Origin: Clostridiaceae bacterium
GTDB taxonomy: Bacteria; Bacillota; Clostridia; Oscillospirales; Acutalibacteraceae
Direction: 5' to 3'
DNA: 48,107 bases
NCBI GenBank assembly: GCA_016280595.1
Contig: JAEEHB010000036.1
Coordinates: 1-48,107 of the forward strand
In this document: piece after piece, positions 8,512 to 17,217 of the stretch
Layout: each line of letters starts with the position of its first letter
How positions within the stretch are numbered: the stretch's first letter is position 1
Translations under genes and position numbers: made by a program
The notes under the pieces: model-generated
Databases searched by the model: none
Seen by the model: the letters and a program-made list of their open reading frames with translations, nothing else
Told to the model about the DNA's origin: nothing

Positions 8512-10053
8512 ATGAGCACACCTGCCATTGAACTGAAAAACATAACCAAAACTTTCGGCAGCATCACGGCGAATAAAAATGTATGCCTCACCGTAAACAG
8601 CGGCGAGATTCTTTCACTGCTAGGCGAAAACGGAAGCGGCAAAACAACGCTTATGAATATGATATCGGGCATATATTTCCCCGACGCCGGTCAGATTTTC
8701 ATTGACGGCAAGGAAGCGGTTATCAGATCCCCTAAAGACGCTTTCGATTATAAAATCGGCATGATTCATCAGCACTTCAAACTTGTTGATATTTTCACCG
8801 CCGCTGAAAATGTTGTGCTGGGTCTGAAAGAGGACGGGAAGTACAACATAAAAGAGGTTGAAAAGAAGGTCGCCGAAATCAGTTCCCGTTACGGCTTTGA
8901 AATCAGCCCCTCAAAGAAAATCTATGAGATGTCCGTGTCCGAAAAGCAGACGGTTGAGATAATCAAGGTACTTTACAGAGGTGCCAACATACTGATACTT
9001 GACGAGCCCACCGCTGTGCTTACGCCTCAGGAAACGCAGAAACTGTTTGCAGTGCTGCGCAAGATGAAAGAGGACGGCAAGGCAATAGTAATCATCACCC
9101 ACAAACTGCACGAAGTGCTCGATATATCCGACAGAGTTTCCGTTTTGCGCAAGGGCGAATACATAGGCACTCTCAATACAGCTGAAACAAACGAAGCCGA
9201 ACTTACGGAAATGATGGTCGGCAAAAAAATCTCGCTTGATATTAACAGAAGCGAGCCCGAAAACTGTGTTGACAGGCTTAAGGTTGAAAGTCTTAACTGC
9301 ATTGATTCCGACGGCGTGAAAGTGCTAAGCGATATTTCGTTCACGGCACGCGGCGGAGAAATACTGGGCGTTGCCGGCATAGCGGGAAGCGGACAGAAAG
9401 AACTGCTTGAAGCGATTGCAGGTCTTCAGAAATACGACAGCGGCTCAATAATTTACAGCGACCCGAAGAGCGGAAAAGACGTAAACCTCAAAAACAAATC
9501 ACCCTATCAGATAAAAGAACTCGGTGTAAGGCTCTCGTTTGTGCCGGAAGACAGGCTCGGTATGGGTCTTGTGGGCAATATGGATATAACCGACAATATG
9601 ATGCTCCGTTCATACCGCAAAGGGCGCGGCGCTTTCCTTAAAAGAAATGCTCCGAGAGAACTTGCGAAGACTATAGTCAAGGACCTTGAGGTGGTTACTC
9701 CGAGCATTAACACTCCGATAAGAAGGCTCTCGGGCGGCAATGTTCAGAAAGTGCTTGTTGGCAGAGAAATCTCCCTCTCCCCGAGCGTACTGATGACGGC
9801 GTACGCGGTGAGAGGTCTTGATATAAACTCATCATACCTCATTTACAATCTTCTGAATTCGCAAAAGGAAAAAGGCGTTGCGGTTATCTTCGTGGGCGAA
9901 GACCTCGATGTGCTTATTGACCTGTGTGACAAAATCATGGTGCTCAGTTCAGGCGCGGTGACGGGAATAGTTGACGCGAAGACGACCACAAAAGAAGAAC
10001 TCGGAAGACTGATGACAAAGAACAGCAAAGGAGGTGCAGACAGTGAACAGTAA
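8512..10053 (+). CDS. nucleoside ABC transporter ATPase with two NBDs
   Basis: This 513-residue protein carries two fused ABC ATPase domains, as in RbsA/NupO-like importers of the CUT2 and nucleoside type. NBD1 has Walker A GENGSGKTT (about residue 40), a degenerate signature MSVSEKQTVE and Walker B ILILDEPTAVLT. NBD2 has a weak Walker A-like GIAGSGQKE and a good signature RRLSGGNVQKV. Its Walker B region, LMTAYAVRGLD, lacks the usual aspartate-glutamate pair. Asymmetric NBDs are normal for this family. The final codons contain the Shine-Dalgarno of the next gene, and the two genes overlap by 11 bp. Confidence 0.92.
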   Translation: MSTPAIELKNITKTFGSITANKNVCLTVNSGEILSLLGENGSGKTTLMNMISGIYFPDAGQIFIDGKEAVIRSPKDAFDYKIGMIHQHFKLVDIFTAAENVVLGLKEDGKYNIKEVEKKVAEISSRYGFEISPSKKIYEMSVSEKQTVEIIKVLYRGANILILDEPTAVLTPQETQKLFAVLRKMKEDGKAIVIITHKLHEVLDISDRVSVLRKGEYIGTLNTAETNEAELTEMMVGKKISLDINRSEPENCVDRLKVESLNCIDSDGVKVLSDISFTARGGEILGVAGIAGSGQKELLEAIAGLQKYDSGSIIYSDPKSGKDVNLKNKSPYQIKELGVRLSFVPEDRLGMGLVGNMDITDNMMLRSYRKGRGAFLKRNAPRELAKTIVKDLEVVTPSINTPIRRLSGGNVQKVLVGREISLSPSVLMTAYAVRGLDINSSYLIYNLLNSQKEKGVAVIFVGEDLDVLIDLCDKIMVLSSGAVTGIVDAKTTTKEELGRLMTKNSKGGADSEQ

Positions 10054-11152
10054 CTCCGTCAAAAAGACGCACGAGCCGCTTTTCCATATTGCCAAGCGCA
10101 ACGGTATGGTCTGGTGGAAAGCGTGGCTGATAAGAGGAATATCCGTAATCATCTCACTTCTTGTCTGCGCCGTTATAATAGTGTCACTGACACATCAGAA
10201 TCCGCTTGAAGTTTACGGCGCGATGATCAAGGGCAGTTTCGGCACAAGCAGAAAATTCTGGGCGATGCTTCAGAATCTCGCAATCCTGCTGTGCATCTCC
10301 CTCGCCGTAACCCCGGCGTTCAAAATGAAATTCTGGAACCTCGGTGCCGAAGGTCAGGTGCTTTTCGGCGGACTGTGCAGCATGGTGCTGATGTTTATGG
10401 TCGGTGACAGAATCCCCAATATACTTCTGATACTCGCGATGCTCGTCGCTTCAATACTCGGCGGCATAATCTGGGGTCTGCTCCCCGCGTTGTTCAAGGC
10501 AAAATGGGGCACAAACGAAAGCCTCTTCACTCTGATGATGAACTACATCGCTATTCAGCTCGTCTCCTTTGCGATTATGGTTTGGGTGCCGAGCGGCTCA
10601 AGCGTTATGGGTCTTGTCAATTCAAACACAAGAGCGGGCTGGCTGCCCGATCTGTTCGGTCAGAAATACCTCATAAACATTCTTATAGTAGCGGTGCTCA
10701 CGGTTGTAATGTTTGTTTACCTCAGATACTCAAAGCACGGCTATGAACTATCGGTCGTGGGCGAAAGTGAAAACACGGCGAGATACATCGGCATAGATGT
10801 AAAGAAAGTAATTATCCGCACGATGATTCTTTCGGGCGCAATCTGCGGTCTCTCCGGTTTCCTGCTTGTGGCAGGCACCAACCACACCATTTCAAAGGAA
10901 CTCGCGGGCGGCAACGGATTCACCGCAATCATGGTTTCGTGGCTCGCGAAATTCAACCCCGTGATGATGGTACTCACCTCGCTCATAGTTGTATTCCTTC
11001 AGAGAGGCGCGGGCGAAATCGCAACAAAATTCAACCTCAACACAAGCCTCGCGGATATACTCACCGGCATTATAATCTTCTTTATTATCGGATGCGAATT
11101 CTTTATCAACTATAAGATAATGCGTACAAATTCGGGAAAGGAGGGCAAATAA
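10043..11152 (+). CDS. nucleoside ABC transporter permease, first subunit
   Basis: This 369-residue permease of the BPD_transp_2 family (NupP/YufP-like) has about 8-10 membrane segments and the family motif KFWNLGAEGQVLFGG (about residues 95-110). The cytoplasmic loop VVGESENTARYIGIDVKK contacts the ATPase in this family. The start is the GTG at 10043, 8 nt after AAAGGAGG; a GTG at 10034 lies inside that site and is rejected. It ends directly at the next permease start. Confidence 0.92.
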   Translation: MNSNSVKKTHEPLFHIAKRNGMVWWKAWLIRGISVIISLLVCAVIIVSLTHQNPLEVYGAMIKGSFGTSRKFWAMLQNLAILLCISLAVTPAFKMKFWNLGAEGQVLFGGLCSMVLMFMVGDRIPNILLILAMLVASILGGIIWGLLPALFKAKWGTNESLFTLMMNYIAIQLVSFAIMVWVPSGSSVMGLVNSNTRAGWLPDLFGQKYLINILIVAVLTVVMFVYLRYSKHGYELSVVGESENTARYIGIDVKKVIIRTMILSGAICGLSGFLLVAGTNHTISKELAGGNGFTAIMVSWLAKFNPVMMVLTSLIVVFLQRGAGEIATKFNLNTSLADILTGIIIFFIIGCEFFINYKIMRTNSGKEGK

Positions 11153-12136
11153 ATGCTGTTTACGATAGCGCAGTTTATAAAAGCCGCAATCATTCAGGGC
11201 ATTCCCCTTCTTTTCGGCTCAACCGGTGAAATAATCACCGAAAAATCGGGTAACCTCAATCTCGGTATTCCCGGCATTATGTATGTGGGCGGCATTTCGG
11301 GCATCATAGGCGGCTACCTGTATGAACACGGCAACGAAAACCCCGTTCCGATTCTATGCATACTGATTTCCCTCGCCTGCTCTCTTTTCGGCTCGGCTCT
11401 GATGTCGCTGATATATGCTTTCCTCACTCAGACGCTCAAGGCAAATCAGAATGTAACGGGTCTTGCTCTTACGACATTCGGCATAGGTCTCGGCAATTTC
11501 TTCGGCGGCTCGCTGCTCAAATTCTTTAATGAATCGGGCTCCATTTCGCTTATCAACACGGGCCTTGCCTACAAAAAGACTCTGCCTTTCGCTGCAAAAC
11601 TCGGTCTTTTCGGAGACACTTTCCTTTCATTCGGTTTCCTTGCCTATCTCGCTGTTATAATCGCGATTATCGCTTCGCTGTTTCTTAACAGAACGAGAAC
11701 GGGCCTGAACCTCCGGGCAATAGGTGAAAACCCGGCGACTGCTGACGCGGCAGGCATCAACATTACGAGATACAAATATATCTCGACCCTCGTTGGCGGA
11801 ATGATAGCGGGTCTCGGCGGTCTCTACTTCGTTATGGACTACACCGCAGGCGCCTGGACAAACAACGGCTTCGGCGACAGAGGCTGGCTCGCGATTGCGA
11901 TTGTTATATTTGCTCTGTGGAAACCGAAATCGGCAATCTGGAGTTCTTTCATTTTCGGCGGTCTCTACATTATATGCGTTTACATTCCCGGCCTTTCGTC
12001 CGCCGCGAAAGAAATCATCAAGATGCTCCCCTACCTCGTAACAATCCTCGTGCTCATATTCATCAGCGCGAAAAAGAAAAAGGAGCATCAGCCCCCCGCA
12101 AGTCTCGGTCTCTCATATTTCAGAGAAGACAGATAA
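11153..12136 (+). CDS. nucleoside ABC transporter permease, second subunit
   Basis: This 327-residue BPD_transp_2 permease (NupQ/YufQ-like) pairs with the preceding permease to form the membrane pore. The motif GNLNLGIPGIMYVGG near residue 33 and the coupling-loop pattern RAIGENPATADAAGINI (about 185-201) are characteristic. About eight hydrophobic segments are seen, and the tail is lysine-rich. The ATG abuts the stop of the first permease and has its own AAAGGAGG site. It is the last gene of the operon; a strong terminator follows within 15 nt. Confidence 0.92.
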   Translation: MLFTIAQFIKAAIIQGIPLLFGSTGEIITEKSGNLNLGIPGIMYVGGISGIIGGYLYEHGNENPVPILCILISLACSLFGSALMSLIYAFLTQTLKANQNVTGLALTTFGIGLGNFFGGSLLKFFNESGSISLINTGLAYKKTLPFAAKLGLFGDTFLSFGFLAYLAVIIAIIASLFLNRTRTGLNLRAIGENPATADAAGINITRYKYISTLVGGMIAGLGGLYFVMDYTAGAWTNNGFGDRGWLAIAIVIFALWKPKSAIWSSFIFGGLYIICVYIPGLSSAAKEIIKMLPYLVTILVLIFISAKKKKEHQPPASLGLSYFREDR

Positions 12137-12148
12137 CACAAACACAGC

Positions 12149-12185
12149 AAAACGCCGTCAGTATAAAACTGACGGCGTTTTTATA
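12149..12185 (+). terminator. bidirectional intrinsic terminator
   Basis: AAAACGCCGTCAGT (12149-12162) and ACTGACGGCGTTTT form a 14-bp perfect stem with a 5-nt loop and a T-tract on either strand. It ends the ABC transporter operon and the convergent GtrA-like/YajC transcript. Confidence 0.9.
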
Positions 12186-12197
12186 ATAACTTTTTTA

Positions 12198-12962
12198 TTA
12201 TTCTGTAATATCGTCTGCGGCGTCTTCAACTGCCTGAGCGGCGGCTTCGGTTTCCTCGGTTACTGTCTGTGCAACAGCGTCAATGGTTTCCTCTGCGGTC
12301 TGAGCAACTGCTTCGGCTTCTTCTTCAACTTCTTCGGCAACTGCTTCGGCGGTTTCTTCAACGGCCTCTGCTTTTTCGGTTACTTCCTGAGCGATTTCTT
12401 CGGCGGCGGGAATTACGTCTGCCGCTTCCTCGACTGCCTCTTCCTTTTTCTTGTGGAAGAGAATCTTGTCAACCGGGAAATAGAGGAAGAACTGAACTGC
12501 GGAGCAAATCATTGTTGACGCGTTTGATGCGAGCGCGTCTTCCATCCAGCCCTTTGATACAAACAAATCCTTTAATGTGGGATTGAGCCAGGCGGAGAAG
12601 CAGATAAGCGCGATGGTGAAAACGATGTAAATAGGAAGGGTTACCGCGATGTTTGCGCTTGAGTTGAAAGTCTTTTCTCTGTTTACAAAGAAAGCAACTA
12701 TCTGGGCAATGATGTTTGCGGTGTTGTTAACGATGAAATAACCGAGACCGCCAGCGGCAACTGTTGAAACAAATACCCACCAGGCGAAAGGTGTATCATA
12801 CTGCGCTTTGATTGCGGGAATAAGGGGAAGGATGTTCAGCAGTGCAAACTGAACTATCATCGCGAGAAGACTTACGAAAATGAACTTAACGAACTGCCAA
12901 ATAGTGGTTACTGCTGAACCTTTGCTGTCGGCTGCTTTGTCAATCTGATTAAGTTTTCCCAT
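12198..12962 (-). CDS. GtrA-like membrane protein with acidic Ala/Glu tail
   Basis: This 254-residue protein has four hydrophobic segments within residues 22-170 in a GtrA-like arrangement; the FFVNREKTF motif (about residue 95) is the best family marker. GtrA proteins are thought to move lipid-linked sugars in cell-wall or teichoic acid decoration. After residue 175 comes an approximately 80-residue tail made almost only of Ala, Glu, Val and Thr, with a loose AEAVEE/AEEV periodicity that should form an amphipathic or coiled helix. Such a tail is not part of the family. The gene follows yajC by 19 nt and is probably co-transcribed. Its role is unproven. Confidence 0.65.
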   Translation of the reverse strand: MGKLNQIDKAADSKGSAVTTIWQFVKFIFVSLLAMIVQFALLNILPLIPAIKAQYDTPFAWWVFVSTVAAGGLGYFIVNNTANIIAQIVAFFVNREKTFNSSANIAVTLPIYIVFTIALICFSAWLNPTLKDLFVSKGWMEDALASNASTMICSAVQFFLYFPVDKILFHKKKEEAVEEAADVIPAAEEIAQEVTEKAEAVEETAEAVAEEVEEEAEAVAQTAEETIDAVAQTVTEETEAAAQAVEDAADDITE

Positions 12963-12981
12963 TTTTTTCTCTCCTTAAAAA

Positions 12982-13434
12982 TTATTCATCAAAAGTGTCG
13001 TCTTTATTCTTTTTGCTCTTTTTTCTCTTTGCTTTGCCTTCTTCGGCTGCTGCATCAAGTTTGGCTTTCTTTTCGGCTTCTGCGGCCTCTTTGGCAGCCT
13101 GTCTTTCAGCCTCCGCCTTTTCGTTGGCGGTGTTGTTCTGCGATACAGCCCAGCGCGCAATCTTCATCTTGTTTCTGTCTGCGCCGGTTTCGATAATGAG
13201 AGAGTCTTCTTTAACGGTGACAACTCTGCCCATAATACCGCCGATGGTGGTGATTTCGTCACCGACCTGGATATTATCTCTCATTGACTGCTCTTCCTGC
13301 TGCTTTTTCTTCTGCGGGCGAATCATCATAAAATACATCGCGCCGAAAAGAGCAACCATAATAACAATCATAGTGATGGGTGAGCCCTGGGAAGTGCCGC
13401 CCTGCTGAGCGGTATTCATTAAAAGAAAATTCAT
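12982..13434 (-). CDS. yajC: YajC, Sec translocase accessory subunit
   Basis: This 150-residue single-pass protein has one membrane helix (about residues 20-38) followed by the hallmark MMIRPQKKKQQEEQ, and then the small beta domain IQVGDEITTIGGIMGRVVTV. The last 45 residues form an extra Ala/Lys/Glu-rich charged helix ending in KKSKKNKDDTFDE, longer than the usual YajC (about 85-110 residues). It has its own promoter, separated from tgt by an AT-rich gap. The Shine-Dalgarno TCGGAGGT lies 6 nt before the ATG. Confidence 0.93.
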   Translation of the reverse strand: MNFLLMNTAQQGGTSQGSPITMIVIMVALFGAMYFMMIRPQKKKQQEEQSMRDNIQVGDEITTIGGIMGRVVTVKEDSLIIETGADRNKMKIARWAVSQNNTANEKAEAERQAAKEAAEAEKKAKLDAAAEEGKAKRKKSKKNKDDTFDE

Positions 13435-13462
13435 TTTATAACCTCCGAATCAAATTATAACA

Positions 13463-13491
13463 ATTATATATTATGTTGTAAAAATATGCAA
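13463..13491 (-). promoter_or_regulatory. sigma-A promoter for yajC
   Basis: On the minus strand TTGCAT (13491-13486), a 17-nt spacer and TATAAT (13468-13463) lie 29 nt before the yajC ATG, in an AT-rich gap between tgt and yajC. Confidence 0.6.
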
Positions 13492-13515
13492 GTATATTTT
13501 ATAAAGACAATATAG

Positions 13516-14646
13516 TCATATTCTTGTGTCAAGTTTTTCGGCGTTTTCGTTTCTGAATTGCTCGTATCTGCCTTCGTCAAGGGCGAGGCGGATTTCGGAC
13601 ATAAGGTTATTGTAAAACCAGAGGTTGTGCATAACGGCAAGCCTCATGGCGAGCATTTCCTTGCTTCTGAAAAGATGCCTGATATATGCCCTCGAAAACT
13701 TGCGGCAGGTGGGGCAGGAGCACTCAGGGTCAATCGGCAGAGTATCTTTTTCGTACTTGTTGTTATTGATATTGATTATGCCCGCCTTTGTGAAAAGATG
13801 GCCGTGCCTCGCGTTCCTGCTGGGCATAACGCAGTCAAACAAATCAACGCCCCTGTAGACAGCTTCTATTATGTTGCCGGGCGTACCTACGCCCATAAGA
13901 TATCTGATTTTGTTTTCGGGCATATAAGGCTCAACGGCGGAAATGATGCGGTACATCTCCTCCTTCGGCTCCCCTACCGCGAGGCCGCCTATTGCGTAGC
14001 CGTCAAGGTCGAGAGCGGCAATCCGCTTCATATTTTCTATGCGCAGGTCTTCATAGGTGCAGCCCTGATTTATGCCGAAAAGAAGCTGGTTCTTATTGAT
14101 TGTATCCGGCAGAGCGTTAAGCCTTTCCATTTCAGCTTTGCAGCGCTCAAGCCAGCGCACGGTCCTTTCGCAGGACCTTTTTGCATATTCGTATTCTGCG
14201 GGGTTTTCAACGCATTCGTCAAACGCCATCGCTATGGTTGAAGCGAGGTTTGACTGAATACGCATACTCTCCTCGGGACCCATAAAAATGTGCCTGCCGT
14301 CAACGTGCGATTGAAAATATACGCCCTCTTCTTTAATCTTCCTTAAAGAAGCGAGTGAAAAAACCTGGAAACCGCCGCTGTCGGTCAGGATGGGACCTTT
14401 CCAGCCGGTGAAGGCGTGAAGACCGCCGAGTTCTTTTATAAGTTCATCGCCCGGTCTCACGTGAAGGTGATAGGTGTTTGAGAGCATCACCTGGCAGTTA
14501 ACCGCTTCAAGGTCGGTTGAAGAGAGGCCGCCTTTTATTGCCGCGCAGGTTGCCACATTCATAAACGCCGGCGTCTGCACCGTGCCGTGCACGGTTACAA
14601 ATTCGCCCCGCCTTGCGGTGCCCTGCTTACTTATGAGTTTATACAT
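13516..14646 (-). CDS. tgt: queuine/preQ1 tRNA-ribosyltransferase
   Basis: This 376-residue TIM-barrel enzyme exchanges guanine-34 for preQ1 in GUN-anticodon tRNAs. The catalytic segments are LTDSGGFQVFSL (about residues 90-101) and GVDLFDCVMPSRNARHG (about 255-271). The zinc site CSCPTCRKF...H lies near residue 310. The start is the ATG at 14646, after AGCAGGT; an upstream TTG start is unlikely. No queuosine biosynthesis genes lie nearby, so preQ1 may be salvaged or made elsewhere. It is separated from ftsH by a hairpin. Confidence 0.95.
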   Translation of the reverse strand: MYKLISKQGTARRGEFVTVHGTVQTPAFMNVATCAAIKGGLSSTDLEAVNCQVMLSNTYHLHVRPGDELIKELGGLHAFTGWKGPILTDSGGFQVFSLASLRKIKEEGVYFQSHVDGRHIFMGPEESMRIQSNLASTIAMAFDECVENPAEYEYAKRSCERTVRWLERCKAEMERLNALPDTINKNQLLFGINQGCTYEDLRIENMKRIAALDLDGYAIGGLAVGEPKEEMYRIISAVEPYMPENKIRYLMGVGTPGNIIEAVYRGVDLFDCVMPSRNARHGHLFTKAGIININNNKYEKDTLPIDPECSCPTCRKFSRAYIRHLFRSKEMLAMRLAVMHNLWFYNNLMSEIRLALDEGRYEQFRNENAEKLDTRI

Positions 14647-14672
14647 AAATAATACCTGCTCTGTTTTAATCA

Positions 14673-14707
14673 ACAGGGGCCGCTTGCGGGCAGCCCCTGT
14701 GTTTTTT
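14673..14707 (+). terminator. hairpin between ftsH and tgt with plus-strand T-tract
   Basis: ACAGGGGC (14673-14680) pairs with GCCCCTGT (14693-14700), with an inner CCGC/GCGG stem. The U-rich tail (GTTTTTTATT) is on the plus strand, although both neighbours are on the minus strand. On the minus strand the stem is followed by TGATTAAAA, so read-through into tgt is likely. Confidence 0.5.
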
Positions 14708-16661
14708 ATTCTTCGGTATCGCTCTGTTCGGGAGTTTCGTTGCTTTCGGGCTCAGCGGGAGTTTCCGGCTCCTGTGCAGGTTTATCTTCCATAATAGCCC
14801 TGAATTCGGCGCCCTCAATCTTGTCGTTTTCAAGCAGTGCGCCTGCTACGGCGTGGAGTTTGTCGATGTGTTCATTGAGGATGGCGTCCGTCTTGCTGTA
14901 AGCCTCGTTGATAAGTCTTTCAATTTCCTCATCAATCTGCGCGGCAACGGTTTCGGAATAATTACGCACCTGGCCGTAATCTTTGCCGAGGAACACTTCG
15001 TTATTATCGCTGCCGAAAGCGATGGGACCGAGTTTGTCGCTCATACCGTATTTGGTAACCATATTTCTGGCGATTTCGGTGGCTCTGTGAATATCGTTTG
15101 AAGCGCCTGTTGAAATATCGCCGATAACAATCTGCTCCGCAACCCTGCCGCCGAGAAGGCTGACAAGTTCATCGAGCATCTGATTCTTGGAAACATAGTT
15201 TTTATCTTCGGTAGGTCTGTGCAGGGTGTAGCCGCCAGCAAGACCTCTGGGTATAATCGAAATCTGGTGAACCGGGTCGGAGTTTTCAAGGTAATATGCC
15301 GATACGGCATGGCCTGCCTCGTGATAGGCGGTAAGCCTTCTCGCCTTTTCGTTCATCTTGTGCGATTTCTTCTCCGAGCCGACTTCAACCTTGAGAGCCG
15401 CTTCGTCAACCTCTTCCATAGTGATGGCGAGTTTATTTCTTCTTGCGGCAAGCAGTGCTGCTTCGTTGAGCAGGTTTTCAAGGTCTGCGCCCGTAAAGCC
15501 TACGGTTGCGTGAGCAACGCTTTCAAAGTCAACATCCGGGCCGATGGGTTTGCCCTTGGCGTGGACTTTGAGGATTTCCGTTCTGCCCTTTGCGTCGGGA
15601 TAGTTGACAGTTACCTGCCTGTCAAATCTGCCGGGTCTGAGAAGCGCGGGGTCAAGGATATCGGGGCGGTTGGTCGCCGCTATGACGATTACGCCTTCAT
15701 TTGCGCCGAAACCGTCCATTTCAACAAGCAGTTGATTGAGAGTCTGCTCTCTTTCATCGTGGCCGCCGCCCATACCGGCGCCTCTGTGCCTGCCGACGGC
15801 ATCAATTTCATCAATGAAAATAATTGCGGGGGCTTCTTTTTTGGCTTTATCAAACAGGTCGCGCACTCTGCTCGCGCCGACACCTACATACATTTCAACA
15901 AAGTCTGAGCCCGAAATGGAGAGGAAGGGTACGCCCGCCTCACCCGCTACGGCTCTTGCAAGAAGGGTTTTACCCGTGCCCGGAGGGCCTACGAGCAGCA
16001 CGCCTTTGGGTATCCTTGCGCCGAGATCGTCAAACTTCTTCGGGTTTTTAAGAAACTCAACTATCTCTTCAAGTTCCTCTTTCTCTTCGTCGGCGCCTGC
16101 GACATCTTCAAATGTGGTCTTTCTCTTTTCGTCCTTGCCCTGCTTTATTCTCGCCTTGCCGAATGAAATGGTCTTGTTGTTTTCGCTGTTGATGGTCTGA
16201 CCCATCTTGCGGAAAAGAATTACCATCACGGCAATCATAACGGCGGTAATCAGCAAGGTAGGCAGAATACTCATAACTGCCGACATTGAAGAGCCCGAAA
16301 CGTATTTTGCCTCAATCGGGTTATCGGGATTCAATTTGTTGTAATCCATCACATCTTCGTGAACATCCTCCACAAAGAGCGATACGCTGGGCACAACGAA
16401 TACGTGGCCTTCCGATTTTTTCGGGTCTTCGCCTTTGAGATAATAGACGAGAGAGCCGCTGCTGAGATTGAGGGTGTAACTTGACACCTTGCCCTCGTCA
16501 AACAGGGCTACAACCTCATAGTATTCGAGTTTTTCTTTTTTCTGATTCTGGGCGTAGAAAGACACGCCTGAAATGATGATAAGGGGAATCAGAATATAGG
16601 GAATGATGGTGAGCCATCTTCTCTTGCTGTCAGGTTTATTGTTCTTATTCTTGTTCTCCAC
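14706..16661 (-). CDS. ftsH: ATP-dependent zinc metalloprotease FtsH
   Basis: This 651-residue membrane-anchored AAA+ protease degrades misfolded membrane proteins and short-lived regulators. There are two membrane helices (about residues 17-36 and 130-150) around an extracellular domain. These are followed by Walker A GPPGTGKT, Walker [12 protein letters not shown], the second region of homology with RPGRFDRQ, and the zinc site HEAGH. The C-terminal 30 residues are Pro/Glu-rich. It starts with GTG at 16661 after AAGGAGAGG, inside the last 17 bp of hpt. tilS-hpt-ftsH is the conserved Firmicutes order. Confidence 0.97.
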   Translation of the reverse strand: MENKNKNNKPDSKRRWLTIIPYILIPLIIISGVSFYAQNQKKEKLEYYEVVALFDEGKVSSYTLNLSSGSLVYYLKGEDPKKSEGHVFVVPSVSLFVEDVHEDVMDYNKLNPDNPIEAKYVSGSSMSAVMSILPTLLITAVMIAVMVILFRKMGQTINSENNKTISFGKARIKQGKDEKRKTTFEDVAGADEEKEELEEIVEFLKNPKKFDDLGARIPKGVLLVGPPGTGKTLLARAVAGEAGVPFLSISGSDFVEMYVGVGASRVRDLFDKAKKEAPAIIFIDEIDAVGRHRGAGMGGGHDEREQTLNQLLVEMDGFGANEGVIVIAATNRPDILDPALLRPGRFDRQVTVNYPDAKGRTEILKVHAKGKPIGPDVDFESVAHATVGFTGADLENLLNEAALLAARRNKLAITMEEVDEAALKVEVGSEKKSHKMNEKARRLTAYHEAGHAVSAYYLENSDPVHQISIIPRGLAGGYTLHRPTEDKNYVSKNQMLDELVSLLGGRVAEQIVIGDISTGASNDIHRATEIARNMVTKYGMSDKLGPIAFGSDNNEVFLGKDYGQVRNYSETVAAQIDEEIERLINEAYSKTDAILNEHIDKLHAVAGALLENDKIEGAEFRAIMEDKPAQEPETPAEPESNETPEQSDTEE

Positions 16662-17217
16662 TTTCCCTCTCCTTGGTTTCTGAATAGATTTCTTTTTTGA
16701 GAACGCCGATATACGGCAGGTTGCGGTATTTTTCCGCGAAGTCGAGGCCGTAGCCTACAACGAATTCATCGGGCACATCGGTGCCGCGGTAATCGGCTTT
16801 TATGTCAACCGTTCTGCGCTCGGCTTTATCGAGCAGAGTACAGATTCTTATGCTGCGCGGATTTCTCGTTTTGAGCACGCTTATTACATAACTGAGAGTG
16901 CGCCCGGAATCGAGAATATCCTCAACGAGCAGAATATCCTTTCCCGCGATATCGGAATCTAGGTCCTTGAGAATTCTGACGGTGCCGGAAGTGTTTTCCG
17001 TTTTGTTTCCGTAAGAGGAAACGCACATAAAATCAATTTCGCACGGAACTGTTATTTCGCGCATAAGGTCAGCCATAAAAACTACCGAGCCTTTGAGTAT
17101 GCTCACGAGCAGAAGATTTTTGTCTTTGTAATCCTCGCTTATTTCCGCACCGAGCCTTTTTACTATCGCTTTGAGGGCTTCCTCGGTGTAGTAGGTTTTT
17201 TCAATGTCTTTATACAA
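16645..17217 (-). CDS. hpt: hypoxanthine phosphoribosyltransferase
   Basis: This 190-residue phosphoribosyltransferase makes IMP or GMP from hypoxanthine or guanine and PRPP. The visible motifs are [14 protein letters not shown], the flexible-loop region [12 protein letters not shown] and the PRPP loop [13 protein letters not shown] (about residues 95-107). I choose TTG at 17217, 9 nt after AAGGAG, giving [10 protein letters not shown]. The longer reading from 17238 begins upstream of that site. The start overlaps the tilS stop by 8 bp, and the end overlaps ftsH by 17 bp, so the three genes are translationally linked. Confidence 0.93.
   Translation of the reverse strand: MYKDIEKTYYTEEALKAIVKRLGAEISEDYKDKNLLLVSILKGSVVFMADLMREITVPCEIDFMCVSSYGNKTENTSGTVRILKDLDSDIAGKDILLVEDILDSGRTLSYVISVLKTRNPRSIRICTLLDKAERRTVDIKADYRGTDVPDEFVVGYGLDFAEKYRNLPYIGVLKKEIYSETKERESGEQE

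Noticed and set aside
9741-9830. Mutated second ATPase domain as a pseudogene
   Set aside because: Loss of the Walker B acids in the second domain is common in this importer family and the frame is intact.
13558-14241. Long plus-strand frame over tgt
   Set aside because: Shadow of the tgt gene; codon pattern follows the tgt frame.
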